Shown here piece after piece: positions 17,121 to 26,501 of a DNA stretch of 41,444 nucleotides. The position numbers and the translations under genes were made by a program. Below the pieces are notes generated by a model, which saw only the letters and a program-made list of their open reading frames with translations, made no database searches and had not been told where the DNA came from. The stretch is from Novosphingobium sp. (GTDB lineage Bacteria > Pseudomonadota > Alphaproteobacteria > Sphingomonadales > Sphingomonadaceae). The stretch is from contig SECS01000015.1 of the NCBI GenBank assembly GCA_004211435.1, positions 1-41,444 on the forward strand, given 5' to 3'. Position 1 is the stretch's first letter; each line of letters starts with the position of its first letter.

Positions 17121-19094
17121 ATGAGCCTTGATCCCGCCCGCCTGGGGCCCATGGCAAACGCCATCCGTGCCCTCTCGATGGACGCGGTCCAAGCGGCCAA
17201 CAGCGGACACCCCGGCATGCCGATGGGCATGGCCGACGTCGCTACGGTCCTTTACAGCAAGTTCCTCAAGTTCGATCCCGCCGCGCCCAAGTGGGCCGAC
17301 CGCGACCGCTTCGTGCTGTCGGCGGGCCACGGCTCGATGCTGATCTACTCGCTGCTGAACCTCACCGGCTACGCCCGGCCGACGATCGAGGATATCCGCG
17401 ACTTCCGCCAGATCACCAGCCCATGCGCCGGTCATCCCGAGAACTTCCTGCTCGACGGCGTCGAATGCACCACGGGTCCGCTGGGCCAAGGCCTGGCCAT
17501 GGCCGTGGGCATGGCGCTCGCCGAGCGTCACCTCAACGCCACCTTCGGCGACGACCTCGTCGATCACCGCACCTGGGTGATCGCCGGCGACGGCTGCCTG
17601 ATGGAAGGCGTCAACCACGAGGCGATCGGCCTTGCGGGTCACCTCAAGCTCGGTCGCATGATCGTGCTGTGGGACGACAACCGCATCACCATCGACGGCG
17701 ATACCAGCCTGTCGACCAGCGAAGACATCCCCGCGCGCTACCGGGCTTCGGGCTGGCACACCGAAGAGTGCGACGGCCATGACTTTGCCGACATCGAGCG
17801 CGCGATTGCCGCGGCCGTGGCCGATGGCCGCCCCTCGCTGATCGCCTGTCGCACCGTCATCGGCAAGGGCGCGCCCAATAAGCAGGGCAGCCACTCGGTC
17901 CACGGCAGCCCTCTCGGCGCCGACGAGATCGTCGCGACGCGCGCCGCCATCGGCTGGACCTCGCCGGCCTTTGAGATCCCCGAGAACATCGCCGCCGACT
18001 GGCGTTCGCTCGGGACCAAGGGTGCGGAAGCTCGCGCAGCTTGGGAAAATCGCCTCGCAAGCAATGACGAAGGCAAGGAATTCGTTCGACGCATGTCGGG
18101 TGAGCTGCCTTCGGGCGAAGCCGCCGCCGAAGCCTTCAAGGCCTGGCTCGACCAGTCGCAGAAGGTCGCCACGCGCAAGGCCAGTGAGCTCGCGCTCGAG
18201 ATCCTGACCCCGGCGATCCCCGAGATGATCGGCGGCTCGGCCGATCTCACCGGCTCGAACAACACCAAGGCCAAGGCCACCGGCCCGCTGACCGCCGAAG
18301 ACTACTCGGGCCGCTATGTCTATTACGGCATCCGCGAGTTCGGCATGGCGGCGGCGATGAACGGCATGGCGCTGCACGGCGGGATCATTCCCTATGGCGG
18401 CACCTTCCTGGTCTTCTCCGACTACTGCCGCAACGCGATCCGCCTCTCGGCGCTCCAGCACGCGCGGGTGATCTACGTGCTGACGCACGATTCGATCGGC
18501 CTCGGCGAAGACGGTCCGACTCACCAGCCGATCGAGCACGTCATGTCGATGCGTCTCATCCCGAATCTCGAGGTCTTCCGCCCGGCGGACGTCATCGAGA
18601 CGGCCGAATGCTGGCAACTGGCTCTCGAGAACGCCGACAAGCCCTCCGTTCTGGCGCTAACCCGGCAGAACCTGCCGCAATTGCGCACCGAAGGTGGTTT
18701 GCAAAGTGCGAAAGGCGGCTATCTGCTGCGCGGCGCCGAAGCCGCGCGCAAGGTGGTGCTCGTTGCCACCGGTTCGGAAGTCGAACTGGCGGTCAAGGTC
18801 CGCGAGGCTCTCGAGGCCGAGGGAATTGGTGCAGACGTCGTGTCCATGCCGTCCATGTCGCGCTTCCTGGCGCAGGACGCGGGTTACAAGGCGACGCTGC
18901 TGCCGGGGGACGTTCTGAAGGTATCGATCGAAGCCGGCGTCACGCTCGGCTGGGAACGCATCGTCGGCTCCGATGGCATCACCATCGGCATCGACACCTT
19001 CGGTGCCTCGGCGCCGGCGGAAGTGCTGTTCCCGCACTTCGGCTTCTCGGTCGAAGCGATCGTTCCGCAAATCAAGGCTAAGCTCGGTAGCTAA
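17121..19094 (+). CDS. tkt: Transketolase
   Basis: Thiamine-dependent transfer of two-carbon units in the pentose phosphate pathway. From the ATG at 17121 the product is 657 residues, a normal length. N-terminus: MANAIRALSMDAVQAANSGHP, the TPP site GDGCLMEGVNHEA with DDNRITIDGDT, and in the pyrimidine domain YYGIREFGMAAAMNGMALHGG with THDSIGLGEDGPTHQP. An in-frame ATG 150 bases upstream would add a non-conserved, Pro-rich tail. The gap 16931-17120 holds the promoters of both tkt and the zapA unit; a TTGACG at 17043 is a weak -35 candidate. GAPDH follows 31 bases downstream. Confidence 0.95.
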   Translation: MSLDPARLGPMANAIRALSMDAVQAANSGHPGMPMGMADVATVLYSKFLKFDPAAPKWADRDRFVLSAGHGSMLIYSLLNLTGYARPTIEDIRDFRQITSPCAGHPENFLLDGVECTTGPLGQGLAMAVGMALAERHLNATFGDDLVDHRTWVIAGDGCLMEGVNHEAIGLAGHLKLGRMIVLWDDNRITIDGDTSLSTSEDIPARYRASGWHTEECDGHDFADIERAIAAAVADGRPSLIACRTVIGKGAPNKQGSHSVHGSPLGADEIVATRAAIGWTSPAFEIPENIAADWRSLGTKGAEARAAWENRLASNDEGKEFVRRMSGELPSGEAAAEAFKAWLDQSQKVATRKASELALEILTPAIPEMIGGSADLTGSNNTKAKATGPLTAEDYSGRYVYYGIREFGMAAAMNGMALHGGIIPYGGTFLVFSDYCRNAIRLSALQHARVIYVLTHDSIGLGEDGPTHQPIEHVMSMRLIPNLEVFRPADVIETAECWQLALENADKPSVLALTRQNLPQLRTEGGLQSAKGGYLLRGAEAARKVVLVATGSEVELAVKVREALEAEGIGADVVSMPSMSRFLAQDAGYKATLLPGDVLKVSIEAGVTLGWERIVGSDGITIGIDTFGASAPAEVLFPHFGFSVEAIVPQIKAKLGS

Positions 19095-19125
19095 TTAGAT
19101 CGGGCACTTAGGAGGAGTTTTTCAT

Positions 19126-20133
19126 ATGGCGACGAAAGTTGCGATCAACGGTTTCGGACGTATCGGGCGCAATGTGGCCCGCGCTATCCTCGAACGGACC
19201 GACCATGATCTCGAGCTGGTCTCGATCAACGATCTCGCCGATGCGAAAGCCAACGCCCGCCTGTTCCAGCGCGATTCCGTCCATGGTCCGTTCTCGGGCA
19301 CGGTCGAAGTCGACGGCAACGATCTGATCATCAACGGCAAGCGCATCCAGGTCACGGCCGAGCGCGATCCCGCCAACCTGCCGCACAAGGCCAACGGCGT
19401 CGACATCGCGCTCGAGTGCACGGGCTTCTTCACCAACAAGGCCGGCGGTCAGAAGCATCTCGATGCCGGCGCCAAGAAGGTGCTGATCTCGGCGCCCGCC
19501 AAGGAAGTCGACCTGACCGTTGTCTTCGGCGTCAACCACGACAAGATCACCGCCGAGCACACGATCATCTCGAACGCGTCGTGCACCACCAACTGCCTCG
19601 CGCCCTTCGCCAAGGTCCTGCACGAGGCGATCGGTATCGAGCGCGGTCTGATGACCACGATCCACGCCTATACCAACGACCAGAAGATCCTCGACCAGAT
19701 CCATGACGATCCGCGTCGCGCTCGCGCCGCCGCGATGAACATGATCCCGACGAGCACCGGCGCCGCCGCCGCGGTCGGCCTGGTTCTGCCCGAGCTCAAG
19801 GGCAAGCTCGACGGTTCGTCGATCCGCGTGCCGACCCCGAACGTCTCGGTCGTCGACCTGACCTTCACGCCGAGCCGCGACACGACCAAGGACGAAGTCA
19901 ACGCACTGCTCAAGGCGGCGGCCGAAGGCCCGCTCAAGGGTATCCTCGGCTATACCGACGAGCCGCTGGTCTCGATCGACTTCAACCACGATTCGCACAG
20001 CTCGACGATCGACAGCCTCGAAACCTCGGTCATCGACGGCAAGCTCGTGCGCGTGCTGTCGTGGTACGACAACGAGTGGGGCTTCTCGAACCGCATGATC
20101 GACACGGCTGGCGCGATCGCCAAGTTCCTGTGA
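19126..20133 (+). CDS. gap: Glyceraldehyde-3-phosphate dehydrogenase (type I)
   Basis: Interconverts glyceraldehyde-3-phosphate and 1,3-bisphosphoglycerate. The product is 335 residues with NAD-binding [15 protein letters not shown] at the N-terminus, the catalytic Cys at about 153 in [12 protein letters not shown], the THAYTNDQ-type [13 protein letters not shown] and [12 protein letters not shown] at the end. A strong ribosome site, TAGGAGGAG, precedes the ATG. The gene is followed after one base by a MOSC gene and then pgk. Confidence 0.96.
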   Translation: MATKVAINGFGRIGRNVARAILERTDHDLELVSINDLADAKANARLFQRDSVHGPFSGTVEVDGNDLIINGKRIQVTAERDPANLPHKANGVDIALECTGFFTNKAGGQKHLDAGAKKVLISAPAKEVDLTVVFGVNHDKITAEHTIISNASCTTNCLAPFAKVLHEAIGIERGLMTTIHAYTNDQKILDQIHDDPRRARAAAMNMIPTSTGAAAAVGLVLPELKGKLDGSSIRVPTPNVSVVDLTFTPSRDTTKDEVNALLKAAAEGPLKGILGYTDEPLVSIDFNHDSHSSTIDSLETSVIDGKLVRVLSWYDNEWGFSNRMIDTAGAIAKFL

Positions 20134-20134
20134 C

Positions 20135-20611
20135 ATGACGGCCGGTCGCCTCGGAGGGATTGCGCGACACGGTAGGTCGCAGGGTCCTATCGAGACGATC
20201 GGCCACGTTTCCGTCACGGCGGCCGAAGGCGTCCACGGCGATTTCCGTGGGGCGATGGCCGCGACGAAGAAGACCCGCAAGCGCCAGGTCTCGCTGATCG
20301 AAGCCGAGAGCTGGGCCGCGGCGCTGGCCGATCTGGGCCTCGCACCGGGCGAGGGGCCGCCCTGGTCCGATCGTCGTGCCAACCTGTTGGTCGAAGGGCT
20401 GCGCCTGCCGCGTGAACCCGGCAAGATCATTGCCATCGGCGCGACGCTGCGGATCGAGACCACGGTAGAGACCGAGCCCTGCGAGCGCATGGACGCATTG
20501 CTTCCCGGCCTCAAGGCGACGCTGATGCCCGATTGGCGCGGCGGGGTCTGCGGCCGGGTGGTGACCGACGGCGACATCGCCATTGGCGACGAAGTGAGGA
20601 TCGAGGAATGA
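20135..20611 (+). CDS. MOSC-domain protein between gap and pgk
   Basis: A single MOSC domain of 158 residues. MOSC (Moco sulfurase C-terminal) domains are thought to carry sulfur for metal-cofactor sulfuration or to bind molybdenum cofactor. Seen: [31 protein letters not shown], then [10 protein letters not shown], whose cysteine is the usual conserved MOSC cysteine, and a closing [20 protein letters not shown]. The ATG lies one base after the gap stop and its stop overlaps the pgk ATG, so it is wedged into the glycolytic operon. Substrate unknown. Confidence 0.8.
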   Translation: MTAGRLGGIARHGRSQGPIETIGHVSVTAAEGVHGDFRGAMAATKKTRKRQVSLIEAESWAAALADLGLAPGEGPPWSDRRANLLVEGLRLPREPGKIIAIGATLRIETTVETEPCERMDALLPGLKATLMPDWRGGVCGRVVTDGDIAIGDEVRIEE

Positions 20612-21807
20612 CCGCTTTCAAGACGCTAGACGATCTGGGTGACGTGACCGGCAAGGTCGCGCTCGTGCGTGTCGACCTCAACCTGCCGATGCAGGACGGT
20701 TCGGTCACCGACGACACGCGCATCCGCGCGGCGCTGCCGACGATTCTCGAACTGGCCGATAAGGGCGCCAAGGTCCTGCTGCTCGCGCATTTCGGTCGGC
20801 CCAAGGGCGAGCGTGTCTCGACCCAGTCGCTGTCGATGGTGGTCGGCGCGGTCCAGGCGACGCTCGGCCGCGAAGTCATGTTCGTGCCCGAAATCTTCGG
20901 CGATGTCGTCAAGCAGTCGATCGGCATCCTGCGCGCCGGTGACATCGCGATCCTCGAGAACACGCGCTTCTGGCAAGGCGAGGAAAAGAACGACCCCGAA
21001 CTCGCCAAGGCGATCGCCGCCAACGGCGATTTCTACGTCAACGACGCCTTCTCGGCCGCGCACCGCGCGCACGCCACGACCGAGGGCCTGGCCCACGTGC
21101 TGCCTGCCTATGCCGGGCGCTCGATGCAGGCCGAGCTCGAAGCGCTCGAAAAGGCTTTGGGCAATCCCACGCGCCCGGTCGCGGCCGTGGTCGGCGGCGC
21201 CAAGGTCTCGTCGAAGCTCGACGTGCTCAAGCACCTCGTCGGCCAGGTCGATCACCTGATCATCGGCGGCGGCATGGCCAACACCTTCCTCGCCGCGCGC
21301 GGGGTCGATGTCGGCAAGTCGCTCTGCGAGCACGATCTGACCGGCACCGCCGAGGAGATCATGGACGCGGCCGACAAGGCCAATTGCACGATCCATCTGC
21401 CTTACGAGGTGGTTGTCTCGAAGGAATTCGCGGCCAATCCGCCGTCCTTGCGTACGGCCAACGTCCACGAGGTCGCGGCCGACGAGATGATCCTCGACCT
21501 CGGCCCGACCGCGGTCGAGGCGCTGGGGGACGCGCTCAAGACCTGCCGCACGCTCGTCTGGAACGGGCCGCTCGGTGCATTCGAGACCGTGCCATTCGAC
21601 GCCGCCACCGTCGCGCTCGCCAAGACCGCGGCGGCGCTGACCAAGGAGGGCGTGCTGACCTCGGTCGCGGGCGGTGGCGACACCGTCGCGGCGCTCCACC
21701 ATGCGGGCGTGGCCAACGACTTCAGCTACATCTCGACCGCCGGCGGCGCCTTCCTTGAATGGATGGAAGGCCGCGAACTTCCCGGCGTGGCCGCGCTGCA
21801 GCGCTGA
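20608..21807 (+). CDS. pgk: Phosphoglycerate kinase
   Basis: Makes ATP from 1,3-bisphosphoglycerate. The product is 399 residues, the standard length. N-terminal substrate site [58 protein letters not shown]; in the nucleotide half [32 protein letters not shown] and [12 protein letters not shown]. The ATG overlaps the stop of the MOSC gene by 4 bases. Confidence 0.96.
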   Translation: MTAFKTLDDLGDVTGKVALVRVDLNLPMQDGSVTDDTRIRAALPTILELADKGAKVLLLAHFGRPKGERVSTQSLSMVVGAVQATLGREVMFVPEIFGDVVKQSIGILRAGDIAILENTRFWQGEEKNDPELAKAIAANGDFYVNDAFSAAHRAHATTEGLAHVLPAYAGRSMQAELEALEKALGNPTRPVAAVVGGAKVSSKLDVLKHLVGQVDHLIIGGGMANTFLAARGVDVGKSLCEHDLTGTAEEIMDAADKANCTIHLPYEVVVSKEFAANPPSLRTANVHEVAADEMILDLGPTAVEALGDALKTCRTLVWNGPLGAFETVPFDAATVALAKTAAALTKEGVLTSVAGGGDTVAALHHAGVANDFSYISTAGGAFLEWMEGRELPGVAALQR

Positions 21808-21892
21808 TCACCGCTCGAATATTGCGGGGAAGCCCTCGCACCGATAACCAACCGCTCATTCGGAAACGCACGAAACCTGGGGATTTGACACG

Positions 21893-22804
21893 ATGAACAC
21901 CTCCGAGATGACCGCCAAGATCGCCGCCGGCAAAGGCTTCATCGCCGCCCTCGACCAATCGGGTGGCTCGACCCCCAAGGCGCTCAAGGGCTATGGCATT
22001 GAGGAAGGCGCCTGGAGCACCGAAGACGAGATGTTCGGCCTGATCCATGACATGCGCAGTCGCATCATCACCTCGCCCGTCTTCACCGGCGAGAAAGTGC
22101 TCGGCGCGATCCTGTTCGAGCGCACGATGGACGGCCAGGCTGGCGGTCAGCCGGTGCCGCAGGCGCTGATCGAAAAGGGCATCATCCCCTTCATCAAGAT
22201 CGACAAGGGTCTCGAGGACGAAGCCAACGGCGTCCAGCTGATGAAGCCGATGCCCGAGCTCGACGCGCTGCTCGCCAAGTCGAAGGCGCTGGGGGTCTAT
22301 GGCACCAAGGAACGTTCGGTGATCAACTCGGCGAACCGCGAAGGCATCGCCGCGATCGTCGCGCAGCAGATCGAGATCGGCCTGCAGGTGCTCGCCGGCG
22401 GTCTCGTGCCGATGCTCGAGCCCGAGATCAACATCAAGAGCGATACGCGCGCCGAGTGCGATGCGATCCTGCTCGACGAACTGACCAAGCAGCTTTCGGC
22501 CATGCCGGGCGAGGCCAAGGTCATGCTCAAGCTGTCGCTGCCGGTCGAGCCGGGCAAGTACGACAGCCTGGTTGATCATCCGCGCGTGCTGCGCGTCGTC
22601 GCGCTGTCGGGCGGCTACCAGCGTCCCGAGGCCTGCGCCGAGCTGGCCAAGAACCGTGGCATCATCGCCAGCTTCAGCCGCGCGCTGCTCGAGGACCTGC
22701 GTTCGCAGATGAGCGACGACCAGTTCAACGCCTCGTTGGGCGGCGCGATCGACGAGATCTACAAGGGCTCGACCGAAAAGACCGGCGCTGCCGTCAGCGC
22801 CTAG
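21893..22804 (+). CDS. fda: Fructose-bisphosphate aldolase, class I
   Basis: Metal-independent Schiff-base aldolase of the short bacterial class I type, 303 residues. Seen: GFIAALDQSGGSTPKALKGYG, an ILFERTMDG strand, IPFIKIDKGLED, LVPMLEPEINI, and MLKLSLPVEPGKY, which carries the Schiff-base lysine region. An 85-base gap after pgk contains a GGGGA ribosome site. The last 4 bases overlap the stop of a convergent gene. Confidence 0.93.
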   Translation: MNTSEMTAKIAAGKGFIAALDQSGGSTPKALKGYGIEEGAWSTEDEMFGLIHDMRSRIITSPVFTGEKVLGAILFERTMDGQAGGQPVPQALIEKGIIPFIKIDKGLEDEANGVQLMKPMPELDALLAKSKALGVYGTKERSVINSANREGIAAIVAQQIEIGLQVLAGGLVPMLEPEINIKSDTRAECDAILLDELTKQLSAMPGEAKVMLKLSLPVEPGKYDSLVDHPRVLRVVALSGGYQRPEACAELAKNRGIIASFSRALLEDLRSQMSDDQFNASLGGAIDEIYKGSTEKTGAAVSA

Positions 22805-23196
22805 TCGCCAATCAGTTCCAGCGCGGGACGGCCGCGCTGGAACTCGAAGCCGAAGCGATAGGCACGCGGCGCGATCGCGCGCTGTGGCGTGGTCCGCTCG
22901 GGCACCACGGCGCTGAGCTGGATCGCCCCGCCGCGCACCGCCAGCGGCTCACCCAAGGTCAGCTCACGCACCGTGCCGGCCACCCGCGCCGAGATCCGCA
23001 CGCGCCCGGCCCAGATGCAGCGCGCGTTCTGCGGGCAGCGGCTATCCTCGATCACGCGTAGCGGCGTCACGCGCAGGCCGTGCACGCGTACGGTCTCGCC
23101 GAGCCGGGCGAGCGCGCGGTCGGACGCGGGCGGCGTGGCATCGGCCAGCGAAGCGGTGAGGAGCAGAGGGGCGAACAGGGCGGCGGCTTTTCTCAT
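22801..23196 (-). CDS. Small secreted protein with a paired-cysteine motif, unknown function
   Basis: A 131-residue product beginning with a clear signal peptide (MRKAAALFAPLLLTASLADA). The mature part has a DSRCPQNARCIWAG motif, found in a widespread but uncharacterised group of exported proteins where the two cysteines probably form a disulphide. The remaining sequence is beta-rich. I cannot assign a function. It converges on the aldolase gene with a 4-base overlap. Confidence 0.7.
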   Translation of the reverse strand: MRKAAALFAPLLLTASLADATPPASDRALARLGETVRVHGLRVTPLRVIEDSRCPQNARCIWAGRVRISARVAGTVRELTLGEPLAVRGGAIQLSAVVPERTTPQRAIAPRAYRFGFEFQRGRPALELIGD

Positions 23197-23282
23197 ATGC
23201 GCGTTTCAACGCCAGATCGCCTGAACATTTCCCGAATGGCTTCACACTGGCGCAAGCGCGACAGCGACATTATGAGCGCGGG

Positions 23283-23930
23283 ATGATCGAACCCGCAGAC
23301 GACAAACGCCCCGCCTCGAAGCTCTATCTGATCTCGCCGCTCGACGTCGGCGGTGCCTTTCCCGATCGGCTGGCGCGCGCGCTCGATGCGGGCAAGGTGG
23401 CGGCGTTCCAGTTTCGCGTGAAGGGGATCGATGATCATGCCGCCGCCCTGCTGGCAGAGCCGCTGCAGCGCATCTGCGACGATCGCGAGGTGGCCTTCAT
23501 CGTCAACGATTCGATCGGCTTGGCCAAGCGCCTGGGTGCCGACGGCGTTCACTTGGGACAAGAGGACGGCGACGTCGCAGACGCGCGCGCGCGCTTGGGC
23601 CGCGACGCGCAGATCGGCGTGACCTGCCATGCCAGCCGCCATCTCGCGATGGAAGCGGGCGAGGCCGGCGCCGACTACGTCGCTTTCGGCGCCTTCTTCG
23701 AAACCACGACCAAGCAGACCGAACACCGTGCCGAACTCGAGACGCTAACCTGGTGGCAGGCGGTGTTCGAGATCCCTTGCGTTGCGATCGGCGGGATCAC
23801 GCCGGCCAACTGCGCGCCACTGGTCCAGGCCGGCGCCGATTTCCTGGCGGTGTCGGGTGCGGTGTGGAACGGTGAGGAGGCCGCTGCCGTGCGTGCTTTT
23901 CACGAGGCGATTGCCGCGGCGCGGACCTGA
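23283..23930 (+). CDS. thiE: Thiamine phosphate synthase ThiE
   Basis: Joins the thiazole and pyrimidine halves of thiamine. The product is 215 residues, a TIM barrel: KLYLISPLDVG, AFQFRVKGID, FIVNDSIGLAKRLGADGVHLGQEDGDV, IGVTCHASRHLAMEAGEAGADYVAFGAFFET and VAIGGITPANC with FLAVSGAVW at the end. The family's phosphate and magnesium loops are all visible. It stands alone, without thiC or thiG and without a TPP riboswitch in the 86 bases upstream. Thiamine diphosphate is the cofactor of two neighbouring enzymes (transketolase and BCKDH E1), which may be coincidence. Confidence 0.92.
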   Translation: MIEPADDKRPASKLYLISPLDVGGAFPDRLARALDAGKVAAFQFRVKGIDDHAAALLAEPLQRICDDREVAFIVNDSIGLAKRLGADGVHLGQEDGDVADARARLGRDAQIGVTCHASRHLAMEAGEAGADYVAFGAFFETTTKQTEHRAELETLTWWQAVFEIPCVAIGGITPANCAPLVQAGADFLAVSGAVWNGEEAAAVRAFHEAIAAART

Positions 23931-23945
23931 AAGGCGCTCGGCGCC

Positions 23946-24143
23946 TTAGCGCATCATCAGCATGATGCCCCAGGCAAGGCCGGTCGCGGCAATGAACAGC
24001 GGCCAGGACCATTCGAAGGCTTGCCCAGCGATCGCGAGTTCGTGAATTTTCAGGAAGCCGCCGGTCGAACCGCCGCTGTGGATCACGGTTGATACGACAA
24101 AGGTCAGGATGCCGCCCAAGAGCAGCGCTTTGATCAGCGACAT
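23946..24143 (-). CDS. Small two-helix membrane protein A
   Basis: A 65-residue product with two hydrophobic helices (about 4-22 and 46-63) joined by a Gly/Ser loop. It shares the pattern MSLxKAL, ILT, then FL, AG and WSWP with the gene just upstream, so they are tandem paralogues. The family is not one I recognise. The start at 24143 is preceded by a GGAGG-like ribosome site; the gene is too short for many automatic callers. Confidence 0.7.
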   Translation of the reverse strand: MSLIKALLLGGILTFVVSTVIHSGGSTGGFLKIHELAIAGQAFEWSWPLFIAATGLAWGIMLMMR

Positions 24144-24208
24144 TCGTGCCTCCCTCAGGCCTTGCGATCGATAGTCTAGCCGCTCGTGAAGCTTCGGCCA
24201 AGCGGTGC

Positions 24209-24430
24209 CTAGCCGCGGCTGGCCTTGGCCATGCGCGTGACGAGCAGGCAGTTGATCGCCATCACGCTCAGGAAGAACGGCCAGGACCAGAAGACCGGAT
24301 AACCGGCGAGGTTCGCGTTTTCCAGGGCCAGGAAGCTCGAGCGGGCCGCACCGGATCCCGAGGCTCCGACGAGTGCGGCGACGAACAGGGTCAGTATCGT
24401 ACTGGGCACGAGTGCTTTCATCAGGCTCAT
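24209..24430 (-). CDS. Small two-helix membrane protein B, paralogue of A
   Basis: A 73-residue product with the same layout as its neighbour: MSLMKAL, helix one, a Ser/Ala-rich loop, AGYPVFWSWPFFL, and a second helix ending in a basic tail (RMAKASRG). The start at 24430 is favoured over an ATG at 24445 because GGAGGGAAAG stands just before it at ribosome-site distance. It ends 65 bases before protein A on the same strand. Function unknown. Confidence 0.7.
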   Translation of the reverse strand: MSLMKALVPSTILTLFVAALVGASGSGAARSSFLALENANLAGYPVFWSWPFFLSVMAINCLLVTRMAKASRG

Positions 24431-24554
24431 GGTCTTTCCCTCCATTCCCTTGGCCCCGACGTAGTCCCACGACAGTCGATAGACTTACGTGGTTGGGGCG
24501 GAATGAAGCGATGGCCTTAGCGGCGGAGTAACCGTGTTCGGGCCGCAGCCTGTA

Positions 24555-25082
24555 TCATTCGGGCCACTCGGGCTCGCGCGCCAGCGCGCGCAGCACTTCG
24601 GCAGCGATGCGCAGTTCGGCCGCGTCGAAGCCCGGCAGGCGACGGTGAACGATCGCGGAGAATTCCGCGCGGACCTCTCCACTCGCCTGCTGGCCCAGCG
24701 GGGTCAGCGTCAGCTCGGTCTTGCGGCGATCGTCCTTCCCCGGACGCGATTCGATCAGTCCGGCATCGGTCAGGCGGACGAGCTCGGCCGTGATGAGGCT
24801 GCGGCCGACGCAGAACACCGAAGCCAGTTCGAGCGGATAGGTGACCCCGTTCGAAACGACGTTGAGAATCCAGGCGCCGCGCGGGCCGAGATTGTAGCGC
24901 TCGGTGACCTTGGCCGTGGCTGCACGCAAAGCACGTTGGCCGAACGCCAGCCCCTCTGCCAGGAAGGCGACCTCGCCGGCCGAAAAATCCGCGCCGTCGG
25001 GCTTCGCCGGACGCTCTGGCGTCTGACGGTTGAGCTCGCTCGAGAAGTTGCGCAGGGTCTTTTCGCGGTCGACGTGGTTCAC
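24555..25082 (-). CDS. MarR-family transcriptional regulator
   Basis: About 175 residues from the GTG at 25082 (GTG at 25088 is equally possible). The winged helix-turn-helix is visible: LGPRGAWILNVVSNGVTYPLELAS (helices 2-3), VFCVGRSLITAELVRLTDAGLIE (recognition helix) and SRPGKDDRRKTELTLTPLGQ (wing), typical MarR. It lies 73 bases downstream of the MFS gene on the same strand. It may control that transporter and the F420-linked genes, or the small membrane proteins; the sequence does not tell. The residues before about 25 are not conserved. Confidence 0.85.
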   Translation of the reverse strand: MNHVDREKTLRNFSSELNRQTPERPAKPDGADFSAGEVAFLAEGLAFGQRALRAATAKVTERYNLGPRGAWILNVVSNGVTYPLELASVFCVGRSLITAELVRLTDAGLIESRPGKDDRRKTELTLTPLGQQASGEVRAEFSAIVHRRLPGFDAAELRIAAEVLRALAREPEWPE

Positions 25083-25155
25083 GGCCACCTCATTGCGCGC
25101 CGCGTCGTCGCAGGCAAGAGCTTTGGTGCTGCGCCGGTTTAGCGAAAAGACGCAT

Positions 25156-26436
25156 CTATTCCGCGGGTGCGGGTTGGGCGGAAAGGTCATCCGGCGACGT
25201 TGGTACGGTGAACCGCGGGTAGGGGCCGAGACCGGCAAACAGCATTGCACAGACGAACATGACCGGCGCGGCGGTCCACAACAGGCCAGTGTAGCTGCCT
25301 GTGGCATCGTGGATGGCACCGGCAAGCAGCGGGCCGAACGAGGTGCCCGCCATCATGGCGCTGGCGATCGTGCCGAAGATCGCTCCGAAGTTCCGGAGCC
25401 CGGCATAGCGCGAGATCAGATAGGTGCTGACTTGCAGCCCCGCGCCGCCGGCAAAACCGAGGCAGAGCGTGCCGAGCAGGAGTTCGCCGCGCGTGCCGAA
25501 GGTGTCGAGCAGCAGGAAATAGCCCAAGCCGCCGATCGCGAAGCTGCCGACGGGGACCAGGCTGCCCTGGAAACGGTCCAGCAGCCAGCCGGCCAGGAAC
25601 TTGCCGACGAGACCCGCCACGCCGGCGCTGGCGGCGATCTCGACAGCCTGGCCGCGGGTCATGCCGGTTTCGGTGAGGAGCGGCACGAGATGCACGGTGA
25701 CCCCGGCGCCGGCGAAAGCCATCAGCAGGTTGGCAAGGGCGATGCGGATCACGCGAGAATCGCGGCAGGCTTCAGCGATCGTGAGCCCAGGCAGGCGACC
25801 GTCACCGCCCTTGGCGGCGGCCGCCTGGCGTTGGCCCAGCGCGTGGGCATCGTGGAAAAACAGCGCCACCAGCAGCGCGCCTAGGCCCGCCCAACCCAAG
25901 CCGATGTAGAGGTAGGCTTGGCTCCAGCCCTGGCTCTGGATCAGGGCGTTGGCGATGAGGGGGGCGAACACCTGCCCCAGAGCGGAGCCGCTCAGCACGG
26001 CCGCGAGCGCGAGGCCGCGGCTGGTCGAGAACACGCTCGAGGTGCCTGCGCTCCAGACCGTCGACTTGATTGCTACCGAGCAGAGCGAAAACACGAGCCA
26101 AAGTCCGAACCACTGCGTCAGCGAACCATCGGCGAGGCTGAACAGCGAGAAGGTGGCGCCGGAAAGGATCAGGCCGTAGAGCGCGATCCGGCGCGAGCCG
26201 ATGCGATCGAGCACCGCGCCCATGGGTGGACCGACGAAGGTGGCGGTGAGGCCGAAGATCGTCAGCCCCACGGAGATCTCTGCGCGGCTCCAGCCGAAGG
26301 CTTTTTCGAGTGGCTCCATGAAGGTGCCGAGCGAATAGGTGACCATCGAATAGAACGAGAAGCCGACGAGCCCCGCGACGATCAATGGCCAATGCGCCTT
26401 CCATTCCTGGAGCGCCGTCCGTTCCGCCTCGATCAT
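25156..26436 (-). CDS. MFS transporter (monocarboxylate-type, 12 helices)
   Basis: A 426-residue membrane transporter with about 12 hydrophobic segments and a central cytoplasmic loop (about 195-215, HALGQRQAAAAKGG). The N-terminal half has LGTFMEPLEKAFGWSRAEIS and the loop 2-3 motif GAVLDRIGSRR, features of the oxalate/formate and monocarboxylate branch of MFS. It follows the LLM gene on the same strand after an 65-base gap containing a hairpin. By position it probably moves the substrate or product of the F420-linked enzymes, but direction and substrate cannot be read from the sequence. Confidence 0.85.
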   Translation of the reverse strand: MIEAERTALQEWKAHWPLIVAGLVGFSFYSMVTYSLGTFMEPLEKAFGWSRAEISVGLTIFGLTATFVGPPMGAVLDRIGSRRIALYGLILSGATFSLFSLADGSLTQWFGLWLVFSLCSVAIKSTVWSAGTSSVFSTSRGLALAAVLSGSALGQVFAPLIANALIQSQGWSQAYLYIGLGWAGLGALLVALFFHDAHALGQRQAAAAKGGDGRLPGLTIAEACRDSRVIRIALANLLMAFAGAGVTVHLVPLLTETGMTRGQAVEIAASAGVAGLVGKFLAGWLLDRFQGSLVPVGSFAIGGLGYFLLLDTFGTRGELLLGTLCLGFAGGAGLQVSTYLISRYAGLRNFGAIFGTIASAMMAGTSFGPLLAGAIHDATGSYTGLLWTAAPVMFVCAMLFAGLGPYPRFTVPTSPDDLSAQPAPAE

Positions 26437-26460
26437 CGCGGGCTTCCTTCCCTGAATGGG

Positions 26461-26479
26461 CCGGTCCTTGATGGACCGG
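26461..26479 (-). terminator. Hairpin between the LLM gene and the MFS gene
   Basis: CCGGTCC and GGACCGG form a perfect 7-bp stem around TTGAT, 22 bases past the LLM stop. There is no T-run. It may attenuate transcription into the MFS gene or be an operator. Confidence 0.35.
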
Positions 26480-26501
26480 TCCCTGTTGACTCATACCATC
26501 G

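Noticed and set aside
23197..23282. TPP riboswitch before thiE
   Set aside because: The 86-base gap lacks the conserved CUGAGA and ACCUGAU-type segments.
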